From Pseudomonas sp. SLFW (GTDB lineage: Bacteria; Pseudomonadota; Gammaproteobacteria; Pseudomonadales; Pseudomonadaceae), in NCBI RefSeq assembly GCF_009905615.1, contig NZ_JAAAKW010000029.1, positions 1-50,773 of the forward strand: a stretch of DNA of 50,773 bases, given 5' to 3'. A model generated the notes under the pieces. That model made no database searches, was not told the DNA's origin, and saw nothing but the letters and a program-made list of their open reading frames with translations. Position 1 is the stretch's first letter. Each line of letters starts with the position of its first letter. Both the position numbers and the translations under genes were made by a program. This document shows positions 26,543 through 34,702 of this stretch, one piece after another.

Positions 26543-26637
26543 CCCTGTGGGAGCGAATTCATTCGCGATTGGTCGGTACATTCGACACATTTCTATCGAT
26601 TGCACTGGTGTCTCGCGAATGAATTCGCTCCCATAGG
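26543..26637. repeat. Pseudomonas REP pair
   Basis: CCTGTGGGAGCGAATTCATT and its inverse AATTCGCTCCCATAGG enclose a 50-base centre, between convergent mapZ and radA. Confidence 0.88.
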
Positions 26638-26673
26638 TATTACGTACGTCTGACGAGCTGGATTGATCGTCCT

Positions 26674-28044
26674 TTATTCCTCAAACAACGCATCCAACGC
26701 CTGATCCAACCGGGTCACGCCGATCACGGTCAGCCCCGGTGGCGATTCTTTTGGGGCATTGCCTTTCGGCACGATGGCGCGTTTGAAGCCATGCTTGGCC
26801 GCTTCCTTTAAACGCTCCTGGCCGCTCGGCACAGGCCGCACTTCGCCCGACAGCCCCACTTCCCCGAACACCAGCAAATCCCCCGGCAAGGCCCGATTGC
26901 GAAGACTCGACATCACCGCGGCCATCAACGCGAGGTCCGATGCCGTTTCCAGCACTTTCACCCCGCCCACCACGTTGAGAAAAACGTCCTGATCGTGCGT
27001 AGGAATTCCGCCGTGACGATGCAGGACCGCCAACAGCATCGCCAGCCGGTTCTGATCCAGCCCCAACGTCACGCGACGCGGATTGGAGAGGTGACTGTCA
27101 TCCACCAGCGCCTGCACCTCGACCAGCATCGGGCGAGTGCCTTCCCACGTCGCCATGACCACACTGCCTGCGACCGCTTCCTGCGCGCGGGTCAGAAAAA
27201 TCGCTGACGGGTTCGAGACTTCTTTCAGACCCTTGTCGGTCATGCCGAACACGCCCAGCTCGTTGACGGCGCCGAAACGGTTTTTCACCGCCCGCAGCAA
27301 ACGCAAACGTCCGTCCGATTCGCCCTCGAAATACAGCACGGTGTCGACCATGTGTTCGAGGACGCGAGGGCCGGCCAGTGCGCCCTCTTTGGTCACGTGG
27401 CCGACGAGAAAGATCGCCGTCCCGCTCTGTTTCGCGTAACGCACCAGCAGCGCCGCGCTTTCCCGCACCTGTGCCACGCCGCCGGGTGCGGATTGCAGCT
27501 GCTCGGTGAAGATGGTCTGGATCGAGTCGATCACCATGACCTTCGGCTGTTCGACGCGGGCCGTGGCGATGATGGTTTCGATGGAGGTTTCGGTCATGAC
27601 CCGCAGCTTGTCCTGGGGCAGGCTCAAACGGCGGGCGCGCATGGCGACCTGTTGTTGCGATTCCTCGCCGGTGACGTACAGCGCGGGCATGCGCTCGGCG
27701 ATGGCGCAGAGGGTTTGCAGCAGGATCGTCGACTTACCGATGCCGGGGTCGCCACCGATCAACACCACTGAGCCGTCCACCAGACCGCCGCCGAGCACGC
27801 GGTCGAGTTCGGCTGAATTGGTGGAAAAACGGGGAATCTCTTCAACGCTGACTTCGGCGAGGGTCTTGATCTGTGCCTGCTGCCCGGCCCAGCCGCCACG
27901 GCCCGCTGGCGCCGCCGCGCCGCCGCTTTCGATCATGGTTTCGGTCAGCGTATTCCAGGCGCCGCATTCGCCGCATTGCCCGGCCCATTTGGGAAAGGTC
28001 GCGCCGCACTCGGTGCAGCCATACATGCGTTTGGCCTTGGCCAT
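26674..28044 (-). CDS. radA: DNA repair protein RadA
   Basis: RecA-like protein of 456 residues (E. coli RadA 460). Landmarks: N-terminal zinc finger C10, C13, C24, C27; Walker A GGDPGIGKST near residue 97; the RadA-specific KNRFG motif in LRAVKNRFGAVNELGVF; and a C-terminal Lon-protease-like domain. It acts in branch migration during recombinational repair. ATG 28044 gives the family N-terminus MAKAKRMYGC. Its 3' end meets a REP pair; katB ends 94 bases upstream on the same strand, with no clear promoter between examined in detail. Confidence 0.96.
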   Translation of the reverse strand: MAKAKRMYGCTECGATFPKWAGQCGECGAWNTLTETMIESGGAAAPAGRGGWAGQQAQIKTLAEVSVEEIPRFSTNSAELDRVLGGGLVDGSVVLIGGDPGIGKSTILLQTLCAIAERMPALYVTGEESQQQVAMRARRLSLPQDKLRVMTETSIETIIATARVEQPKVMVIDSIQTIFTEQLQSAPGGVAQVRESAALLVRYAKQSGTAIFLVGHVTKEGALAGPRVLEHMVDTVLYFEGESDGRLRLLRAVKNRFGAVNELGVFGMTDKGLKEVSNPSAIFLTRAQEAVAGSVVMATWEGTRPMLVEVQALVDDSHLSNPRRVTLGLDQNRLAMLLAVLHRHGGIPTHDQDVFLNVVGGVKVLETASDLALMAAVMSSLRNRALPGDLLVFGEVGLSGEVRPVPSGQERLKEAAKHGFKRAIVPKGNAPKESPPGLTVIGVTRLDQALDALFEE

Positions 28045-28138
28045 AACCCCTCCCGATGATCAAAAGTCGGCAATCATAACGCAGTTTGTGAGCCCCGAGA
28101 CGTTGCTGATCGGGGACGTAGTGCCCCCGATTCGCAGG

Positions 28139-29686
28139 TCAGTCCGAGAGCTGGGCGGCCAGACGTTTGACGTGGACAAGATCGCCCCGCGCCACCTTGG
28201 TCACCCCTTTGCCGTAAGATGGATCGGCCTTGTACAAGAAGGAAAGGATGATGTGCTTGCTCACTTCATCGGCAGTGGCCAGTGAAGCACCGAAGCTCTG
28301 GATCAGGTCCTTGCGCTCCTGCTTGCTGAACGAGCGGTAAAGCTCACCGGCCTGTTTGAAGTTCTGTTCGCGCTGGATGCGCGCTTGTTGGGTCGTGCCT
28401 TCAAGCGGCAACTGGCTGTAGCGCGCCTCGGGCAGTTCCTGACGAAGATGCAGACGGCTTGGCTGATAATTCACACCGGAAATGGTTCGGCCGCTGTTGA
28501 GGGCGCCGTCCTGATTGCCATTATTGACCCGAACCCTCGGCGCATTGACGGGCAGCTGACGTGCGTTCGCCCCCAAGCGATGGAGTTGGGTATCAGCGTA
28601 GGAAAATACTCTTCCCTGCAGTAGGCGATCTTCCGATGGTTCGATGCCCGGCACTAGGTTCGACGGCGCCAAGGCGACCTGTTCGGTCTCCTGAAACACA
28701 TTGCTTGGGTTGCGGTTCAGCACCATTTGCCCAACTTTGCGGGCGGGAACGGCGGGCCAGATTTTGGTCGCGTCGAGGGGGTCGAAATCGAACGTTGGCA
28801 AGTCTTCAGGCTTGAGTACCTGCACGTACAGGTCCCATTTCGGGTGATTGCCCTGGCGGATCTGGCTCACCAGATCACGGGTCATGTGACTGAAGTCGCT
28901 TGCCTGAACCTTGGCGCTTTCAGCGGGCCTGAGATTCTTGATGCCTTGCAGGCTTTTCCACTGAAACTTCACGTAATGCACCTGGCCGCTCGCGTTGACC
29001 AGCTTGTAGGCATGCACGCTGTTGCCGTCCATCTCCCGGTAGCTCGCCGGCGTACCGTAGTTGGAATACAGCTCAGTCAGAGTCCGTGTGGCCTCGGGCA
29101 CGTGAGACAGGAAGTCGAAGCGTCGGGCATCGTTGTCCAGATTGTTTCGGGGGTCAGGTTTGAAGGCGTGGACCATGTCCGGAAACTTGATCGCGTCGCG
29201 GATGAAAAAGGTCGGGAGGTTGTTACCGACCAAGTCCCAGTTGCCTTCGCGGGTGTAGAACCGGGTAGCGAAGCCTCTTGGGTCGCGCAGAGTTTCGGGC
29301 GAGTGATTGCCGTGCACCACGGAAGAAAAACGCACGAACACCGGGGTGACTTCGCCCCTCTGGAATACCTGGGCCTTGCTCAAGTCACCGAGATCGTCCG
29401 TCACGGTGAACTCGCCGTAAGCCCCGGTTCCGCGTGCATGAACGACACGCTCCGGGATGCGCTCGCGGTCAAAGCGCTGCAGCTTCTGAATCAATTGGAC
29501 GTCTTGCAATAAAACCGGGCCGGTGGGGCCTGCGGTTTGCGAATTCTGGTTGTCACCGACGGCCGCGCCGTTATCACGGGTGAGGGTGTGAGCCGAGGCG
29601 GAGACTGAGACCAAAAACAGGCTAGTGGCGATAAGGGACAGACGGGTCGTTTTCGACAATGCGGTTGAAACAATCGAGGCTGGCAT
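28139..29686 (-). CDS. katB: periplasmic catalase KatB
   Basis: Clade III-type monofunctional haem catalase of 515 residues with a signal peptide (hydrophobic core LIATSLFLVSV, predicted cut after ASA near residue 32), so it should act in the periplasm. Catalytic landmarks: the distal histidine in ERVVHARGTGAYG, the asparagine in LVGNNLPTFFIRD, and the proximal tyrosine in RVFSYADTQLHRLG. The length matches P. aeruginosa KatB (about 513), the peroxide-inducible catalase controlled by OxyR. No clear OxyR site was identified in the 270 bases shared with mscL. The start at 29686 has GGAAGTG upstream; 11 in-frame residues before it are discarded. Confidence 0.93.
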   Translation of the reverse strand: MPASIVSTALSKTTRLSLIATSLFLVSVSASAHTLTRDNGAAVGDNQNSQTAGPTGPVLLQDVQLIQKLQRFDRERIPERVVHARGTGAYGEFTVTDDLGDLSKAQVFQRGEVTPVFVRFSSVVHGNHSPETLRDPRGFATRFYTREGNWDLVGNNLPTFFIRDAIKFPDMVHAFKPDPRNNLDNDARRFDFLSHVPEATRTLTELYSNYGTPASYREMDGNSVHAYKLVNASGQVHYVKFQWKSLQGIKNLRPAESAKVQASDFSHMTRDLVSQIRQGNHPKWDLYVQVLKPEDLPTFDFDPLDATKIWPAVPARKVGQMVLNRNPSNVFQETEQVALAPSNLVPGIEPSEDRLLQGRVFSYADTQLHRLGANARQLPVNAPRVRVNNGNQDGALNSGRTISGVNYQPSRLHLRQELPEARYSQLPLEGTTQQARIQREQNFKQAGELYRSFSKQERKDLIQSFGASLATADEVSKHIILSFLYKADPSYGKGVTKVARGDLVHVKRLAAQLSD

Positions 29687-29956
29687 AGATTCACTTCCAT
29701 TTGGGTTTTCTGAGCGCATTCATGGGCGCCCTAGAAGGCTAAAGCACCTCCCATCGATTAAGGCGCAATCGTCACTCGCAGAAATGAATATGGAAAATTC
29801 TCTTAAAATCAGCAACTTACAAACACAGGACCCTTGAATCGACACTTTCGGCAAAACTAACGCGACCAGAACCGGTCGATTGAATGGATTACGCGAGATG
29901 CAGGTAGCTGACATACACTGCATTCACCACCCTCATCTGTAACAAAGGAATACACC

Positions 29957-30406
29957 ATGAGCGTACTAAGCGAGTTCAAAGCCTTTGCCGTCAAAGGAAA
30001 CGTGGTCGATATGGCCGTCGGTATCATTATTGGCGCGGCATTCGGCAAGATCGTTTCGTCGTTCGTCGGCGATGTAATCATGCCGCCCCTGGGGCTGCTG
30101 ATTGGCGGCGTGGACTTCAGTGACCTGGCGATCACCCTCAGAGGTGCCGAGGGCACGGCGCCAGCGGTAGTGCTGGCTTACGGCAAATTCATTCAGACCG
30201 TGATCGATTTCATCATCGTGGCGTTTGCAATCTTCATGGGCGTGAAGGCCATCAACCGCCTGAAACGTGAAGAAGCCAAGGCCCCTTCGGTTCCGCCTGC
30301 GCCTACCCCACAGGAAACCCTGTTGACCGAGATTCGTGACCTGCTGAAAGAGCAGAACAACAAGCCTGCCGCGCCACTGCCGGTGAATCCTGATCGGTTG
30401 GTTTAA
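29957..30406 (+). CDS. mscL: large-conductance mechanosensitive channel MscL
   Basis: Protein of 149 residues (E. coli 136). The N-terminal amphipathic helix MSVLSEFKAFAVKGNVVDMA leads into the first membrane helix AVGIIIGAAFGKIVSS with the pore glycines, then a periplasmic loop, a second helix (TVIDFIIVAFAIFMGVKAIN), and a charged C-terminal bundle. It opens under hypo-osmotic membrane tension to release solutes. The cytoplasmic tail is slightly long and proline-rich (SVPPAPTPQET). An AAGGAA site precedes the ATG. Confidence 0.96.
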   Translation: MSVLSEFKAFAVKGNVVDMAVGIIIGAAFGKIVSSFVGDVIMPPLGLLIGGVDFSDLAITLRGAEGTAPAVVLAYGKFIQTVIDFIIVAFAIFMGVKAINRLKREEAKAPSVPPAPTPQETLLTEIRDLLKEQNNKPAAPLPVNPDRLV

Positions 30407-30451
30407 CCCCTCAACATTGCCTGACATCGGTCACACAACCTGCTGAATCAT

Positions 30452-30542
30452 CTGTGGGAGCGAATTCATTCGCGAGACGTGGGTACAAACGATGGAATTT
30501 CATCGGCTGATACACCGCATCGCGAATAAATTCGCTCCCACA
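30452..30542. repeat. Pseudomonas REP pair
   Basis: CTGTGGGAGCGAATTCATTC and inverted AATTCGCTCCCACA enclose about 50 bases between convergent mscL and fpr. Confidence 0.87.
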
Positions 30543-30577
30543 AAATATCGTTCGCCTCAAAGACCGTGCGTACATCC

Positions 30578-31354
30578 CTACCAATAATTCTCCACCGCCA
30601 CCTGCCCCGGCTTGCGGGTCAGGGCCAGGCGCATGTCGCGGGTTTTGAGCAAGGCGCGGGTGTCGTCGATCATCTGTGGGTTGCCGCAGATCATCACCCG
30701 TGAATGTTCAGGCGACAGCTCGACCCCCGCCGCCTTTTCCAGCTCACCGTTTTCGATCAGCGTCGTGATCCGGCCATTGAGCGCGCCGGGATGCGCTTCA
30801 CGCGTCACCGTGGCGATGAACTGAAACTTGTGGGCGTACTCGGCCAGGTATTCCCGTTGAGTGAGTTCGGCGATCAGTTCCTGATACGCCAGCTCTGCGG
30901 CCTCACGCACGCTGTACACCAGTATGATGCGCTCGAACTTTTCCCACACTTCGAAGTTCTGCAGGATCGACAGAAACGGCGCCACGCCCGTGCCCGTCGA
31001 GAGCATCCAGAGGTCCCGGCCATCGTTGAAGCGATCCAGCGTCAGGAAGCCCGTCGCCTGCTTTTCAACCATGAGCGTGTCGCCCTCGCGCAACCGGCTC
31101 AGCTCGCTGGTGAACTCGCCACCGGGCACGACGATGGAAAAGAATTCGAGAAACTCGTCGAAGGGCGACGACACCACCGAATACGCCCGCCACACCGTGC
31201 TGCCGTCCGCCTTTGTCACGCCCAGACGTGCGAATTGTCCTGCGACGAAGCGAAAACCCGGATCGCGCGTCGTGCGCAGGGTGAACAGGCTGGGGGTCAA
31301 GGGGGTCACGTCGAGCAGCGTCTGCCGGGTGAATTTCTCTGCACTGGCGGTCAT
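30578..31354 (-). CDS. fpr: ferredoxin/flavodoxin-NADP reductase (FprB-like)
   Basis: FAD-containing reductase of 258 residues. The FAD-binding motif RAYSVVSSP (RxYS) is near residues 56-64, the NADP-binding GTGVAPFLSI near 121-130, followed by YSVREAAELAY, and CGNPQMIDD near the C-terminus. The chain ends VAVENYW, with a terminal tryptophan as is usual for the bacterial subclass II rather than the short Val-Gly type. It passes electrons between NADPH and ferredoxin or flavodoxin. Position beside mscL matches the second Fpr of P. aeruginosa (PA4615), so FprB is the likely paralogue; the name is not certain. Confidence 0.85.
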   Translation of the reverse strand: MTASAEKFTRQTLLDVTPLTPSLFTLRTTRDPGFRFVAGQFARLGVTKADGSTVWRAYSVVSSPFDEFLEFFSIVVPGGEFTSELSRLREGDTLMVEKQATGFLTLDRFNDGRDLWMLSTGTGVAPFLSILQNFEVWEKFERIILVYSVREAAELAYQELIAELTQREYLAEYAHKFQFIATVTREAHPGALNGRITTLIENGELEKAAGVELSPEHSRVMICGNPQMIDDTRALLKTRDMRLALTRKPGQVAVENYW

Positions 31355-31684
31355 GGGCGCTCCTGGCTCCTGTCACTCAATCAAGTGCGCCCAGTTTCCC
31401 GCAAACCGGCCTCGATAAACACCGTGGGTTTGTAGTGGTATCCCGCTCGGCGCCACCCGAAGCGTTTTAGAGCATTTCGCGATGGGGGTTATCGCGGTCA
31501 GCGCTCAGAACAGAGGGCGGGCAACGCGTAACCGGTTGATTGCACATGCGTTGCCAAATCCGCCAAAAGAAGAAGCGCTCCCCACTCGTCAGCCTCACGC
31601 CCGAGGGTAGAAATCACCTAAGGATTCCTTACCTAGACTCCCATTAAAACGGCATTCAATTTTGATCGGTCATGGAGGCTTGTG
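31355..31684. other. 330-base intergenic region upstream of the HTH gene
   Basis: Divergent promoters of fpr and the small LuxR-type gene. An 11-base perfect palindrome AAGGA-T-TCCTT lies at 31620-31630, about 55 bases upstream of the HTH gene's start, in the expected promoter zone. GGAGG at 31674-31678 is the ribosome-binding site. No other structure recognised. Confidence 0.45.
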
Positions 31685-31939
31685 ATGGAACACTTGAGAC
31701 TGGACCTTATACAGATGAGCAAAGCCGTCGCTTTGCTGCACAGCGGATTAACGCTTAGGGAAATCGAAGTCCTCAAATGGTCGGCAGAAGGCAAGACCGC
31801 AGCCGAAGTCGCGATGATTCTGGACGTCAAAATCCGCACCGTGAATTTCCACATTGGTAGCGCGATTCGAAAAATGGGGGTCAGCAACAAGACCTCGGCG
31901 GTGGTTCAAGCCGCTCTGCATGGGGTATTTCAGTCGTGA
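31685..31939 (+). CDS. HTH-only LuxR-type regulator
   Basis: Protein of 84 residues that is little more than the DNA-binding domain of a quorum-sensing LuxR protein: LTLREIEVLKWSAEGKTAAE then the recognition helix segment IRTVNFHIGSAIRKMGVSNK. The order and spacing resemble the C-terminal domain of SdiA, but the ligand-binding domain is absent; the first 20 residues (MEHLRLDLIQMSKAVALLHS) are a short helix. It could be an autonomous regulator or a decay product of a full LuxR gene; the good ribosome-binding site and intact frame favour a working gene. Targets are unknown. Confidence 0.78.
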   Translation: MEHLRLDLIQMSKAVALLHSGLTLREIEVLKWSAEGKTAAEVAMILDVKIRTVNFHIGSAIRKMGVSNKTSAVVQAALHGVFQS

Positions 31940-32096
31940 GGCGCCCGATACCCACTCGGTTTTACTGAAAAGGCCGGGTGCCAGGCCGCGAGAAAAACAC
32001 GTAAAATCGCGGCTTTCGCGAGTCAGGTGGCAATGGTGCATCGGTCACCTGCGCTTCGCCGCCCATCGCGTGCCAACGAACGGAAATTCCCAGCAC

Positions 32097-33221
32097 ATGC
32101 CCCTGCTTACCACGCCTTTCGCCCAGCTCGACCTGATTCGCCAGCCGGAGCAGTCGGATGAACCGCTGCAGGCGTTCGACGCTGCTGACGAATACTTGCT
32201 CAACCACCTTGCCGAGCATGGCCTGACGCTGCAAACCCGCGTGCTGATCCTCAACGACAACTTTGGCGCACTGGCCGCCAGCCTGGCGCCCCACGCGGCA
32301 GTGTTCAGCAGCACGGATTCATTCCTCGGCGTACAGGCGCTGGAAAAGAACCTTGTGCGCAATGGTCAGGCCTACGACGCCGTGCCGGTGATTCCAGCCA
32401 GTGAACCGCTGCAAGGCCCGTTCGACTGGGTGCTGATCCGCGTCCCGAAAACCCTGGCTTTGCTGGAGGAACAACTGATTCGCCTGCAAGGCCAACTGGC
32501 GCCGGACGCCAAGGTAGTGGCTGCAGGCATGATCAAGCACTTGCCGCGCTCGGCGGGTGAGCTCATGGAGGATTACATCGGGCCGGTGCAGGCGTCGTTG
32601 GCGGTGAAGAAGGCGCGCCTGCTGTTCTGCGCACCCGAGCCGAAAGGCTTTCAGCCCTCCCCGTTCCCGACCCGCTACACGCTGGACGAACCGAAGATCG
32701 AACTGATCAACCACGCCAACGTGTTCTGCCGCGACGGTCTGGACATCGGCACCCGCGCCTTCTTGCCTTACCTGCCGACCGGCCTCGGTTCGGCTCGCGT
32801 GGCGGACCTCGGCTGCGGCAACGGCGTGTTGGCGATTGCCAGTGCGCTGGCCAACCCCGACGCGCAGTACACGCTGGTGGATGAGTCGTTCATGGCGGTG
32901 CAGTCCGCGCAGGAAAACTGGCAACTGGCGTTGGCTGAGCGTGAGGTGGAGATTCGTGCCGCTGACGGCCTCGCAGGGCAGGAACCGGATTCGCTGGACG
33001 TGGTGCTGTGCAATCCGCCGTTTCACCAGCAGCAGGTGGTGGGGGATTTTCTGGCCTGGCGCATGTTTCAGCAGGCGCGTTCGGCGCTGGTCACCGGCGG
33101 CGCGCTGTACATCGTCGGCAACCGGCATTTGGGGTATCACGCCAAGCTGGCGCGACTGTTTCGGGGCGTGGAACAGGTGGCGGCTACGCCGAAGTTCGTG
33201 ATTCTCAAGGCCCGGAAGTAA
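32097..33221 (+). CDS. rsmC: 16S rRNA m2G1207 methyltransferase RsmC
   Basis: Protein of 374 residues with two related Rossmann-like halves as in E. coli RsmC (343). The C-terminal half is catalytic: the SAM-binding segment RVADLGCGNGVLAIASALAN (cut here at the helix), the acidic VDES, and the NPPFH motif in VLCNPPFHQQQ. The N-terminal half is a degenerate duplicate that aids folding and RNA binding. It methylates G1207 of 16S rRNA in the 30S subunit. ATG 32097 with GGAAATT upstream gives the family start MPLLTTPFAQLDL; a longer frame overlapping the preceding gene is rejected. Confidence 0.9.
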   Translation: MPLLTTPFAQLDLIRQPEQSDEPLQAFDAADEYLLNHLAEHGLTLQTRVLILNDNFGALAASLAPHAAVFSSTDSFLGVQALEKNLVRNGQAYDAVPVIPASEPLQGPFDWVLIRVPKTLALLEEQLIRLQGQLAPDAKVVAAGMIKHLPRSAGELMEDYIGPVQASLAVKKARLLFCAPEPKGFQPSPFPTRYTLDEPKIELINHANVFCRDGLDIGTRAFLPYLPTGLGSARVADLGCGNGVLAIASALANPDAQYTLVDESFMAVQSAQENWQLALAEREVEIRAADGLAGQEPDSLDVVLCNPPFHQQQVVGDFLAWRMFQQARSALVTGGALYIVGNRHLGYHAKLARLFRGVEQVAATPKFVILKARK

Positions 33222-33267
33222 ACAATCGGCCTTGGTGATCGCCCTCCTCGCGGATGATCGCCCCCTC

Positions 33268-33357
33268 CTGTAGGAGCGAATTCATTCGCGAGAGGCCCGT
33301 TCGGTCGATGAAGCTGCGTTGACTGACCCACCTTCGCGAATGAATTCGCTCCCACAG
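33268..33357. repeat. Pseudomonas REP pair (first of a tandem)
   Basis: CTGTAGGAGCGAATTCATTC and inverted GAATGAATTCGCTCCCACAG enclose about 50 bases. A second pair follows after 43 bases. Confidence 0.88.
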
Positions 33358-33400
33358 TTGAAACAGCGTCAGACCCGAATTTTGCGGTGTTCCCCGAACA

Positions 33401-33493
33401 CCTGTGGGAGCGAATTTATTCGCGAAACGGTATTCCTGACGACACATTTCAGCGTCCGCACGGCCCTTTCGCGAATGGATTCGCTCCCACAGG
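33401..33493. repeat. Pseudomonas REP pair (second of a tandem)
   Basis: CCTGTGGGAGCGAATTTATT and inverted GAATGGATTCGCTCCCACAG with a different centre from the first pair, so the two are separate insertions or old duplicates. Both lie between the convergent rsmC and cio operon ends. Confidence 0.88.
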
Positions 33494-33512
33494 TTGAAGA
33501 GGCGCGACTGAT

Positions 33513-33686
33513 CTAATGGGTTTTCATCCCCGCCGCCGTCATGAACATCCGCAACAACGTGGCGACGATGAACAGCGCCAGCACGCTTCCTGACCAAATC
33601 ACCACCAGCCAGCCCACTCGCTGCCAGAGCGGCTTTTTCTCCGCCCCGTCGTCTTCCCCCAGAGACCCCTTGGTGCTCATCGTCAT
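33513..33686 (-). CDS. DUF2474 small membrane protein of the oxidase operon
   Basis: Peptide of 57 residues: a charged head (MTMSTKGSLGEDDGAEKKP) and one membrane helix (WLVVIWSGSVLALFIVATLL). Small single-helix proteins of this family follow cydB in many Proteobacteria and, like CydX, may stabilise the oxidase; that role is inferred. It starts 5 bases after the cioB stop codon. Either of two ATGs (33686 or 33680) could be used; AAGGGG lies upstream of both. Confidence 0.8.
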   Translation of the reverse strand: MTMSTKGSLGEDDGAEKKPLWQRVGWLVVIWSGSVLALFIVATLLRMFMTAAGMKTH

Positions 33687-33691
33687 GCCCC

Positions 33692-34699
33692 TTAGTGGTA
33701 GCCGTCTTCGTGGGTGACCTTGCCGCGGAATACGTAGTAGCTCCAGAAGGTGTACCCGAGGATAAACGGCAGGATGAACAGCGTGCCCACCAGAATGAAG
33801 CCCTGGCTTTGCGGTGGCGAGGCAGCGTCCCAGATCGAGATCGACGGCGGGATGATGTTTGGCCACAGGCTGATACCGAGCCCGCTGTAGCCAAGGAAGA
33901 TCAGCACCAGCGTCAGCAGGAACGGCGTGTAATGCGCGTTGCGTTCCACCGCCTTGAACAGCCCGTACATCGTCACCAGCACCAACGCCGGAACCGGCAT
34001 GAACCAGATCAGGTTCGAAGGGCTGAACCAGCGGTCAGCGATTTCGTGGTGTGCCAACGGCGTCCACAGACTGACGATCCCCATCACCACCAGGGTTGCC
34101 AGTGCCAGCGGTCGCGCCAGATCGTGCATCGCCTTTTGCAAGGGCCCTTCGGTTTTCATGATCAGCCAAGTGCAGCCAAGCAGGGCGTAGGCCACGATCA
34201 GCGCCAGGCCGCAGAACAGCGAAAACGGCGTCAACCAGTCCAGCCCGCCGCCCGCATAGGCGCGGTTGACCACCGGAATCCCGTCGATGAACGCGCCCAG
34301 CGCCACGCCCTGGAAGAACGTCGCCACCAGCGAGCCGCCAATGAACGCTTTGTCCCAAAGATGGCGTTTGGCGTCGGTCGCCTTGAAGCGAAACTCGAAG
34401 GCCACACCGCGAAAAATCAGCCCGATAAGCATCAGGATCAGCGGCAGGTACAAGGCCTCCAATACGACCGAATAGGCCAGTGGAAACGCACCAAACAATC
34501 CTGCGCCGCCCAGTACCAGCCAGGTCTCGTTGCCGTCCCAGACCGGCGCAACGGTGTTCATCATCACGTCGCGGTCGGTCTTGTCCTTCATGAAGGGAAA
34601 GAGAATCCCGATACCCAGATCGAAGCCGTCCATGACGACGTACATCATGATGCCGAAGATGATGATCACGGCCCAGATCAGTGGAAGATCGATACCCAT
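33692..34699 (-). CDS. cioB: cyanide-insensitive ubiquinol oxidase subunit II
   Basis: CydB-family subunit of 335 residues with eight or nine membrane helices. It opens MGIDLPLIWAVIIIFGIMMYVVMDGFDLG, cut here at the family motif DGFDLGIG, and contains DGNETWLVLGG, both strongly conserved in subunit II. It pairs with CioA to form a bd-type quinol oxidase that reduces oxygen to water without pumping protons. It lies 3 bases after cioA and before the DUF2474 gene, a compact three-gene operon. Confidence 0.92.
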   Translation of the reverse strand: MGIDLPLIWAVIIIFGIMMYVVMDGFDLGIGILFPFMKDKTDRDVMMNTVAPVWDGNETWLVLGGAGLFGAFPLAYSVVLEALYLPLILMLIGLIFRGVAFEFRFKATDAKRHLWDKAFIGGSLVATFFQGVALGAFIDGIPVVNRAYAGGGLDWLTPFSLFCGLALIVAYALLGCTWLIMKTEGPLQKAMHDLARPLALATLVVMGIVSLWTPLAHHEIADRWFSPSNLIWFMPVPALVLVTMYGLFKAVERNAHYTPFLLTLVLIFLGYSGLGISLWPNIIPPSISIWDAASPPQSQGFILVGTLFILPFILGYTFWSYYVFRGKVTHEDGYH

Positions 34700-34702
34700 G
34701 GC

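Noticed and set aside
33268..33493. CRISPR array
   Set aside because: The repeats are inverted pairs of the Pseudomonas REP family with two units only, without equal direct repeats and spacers or cas genes.
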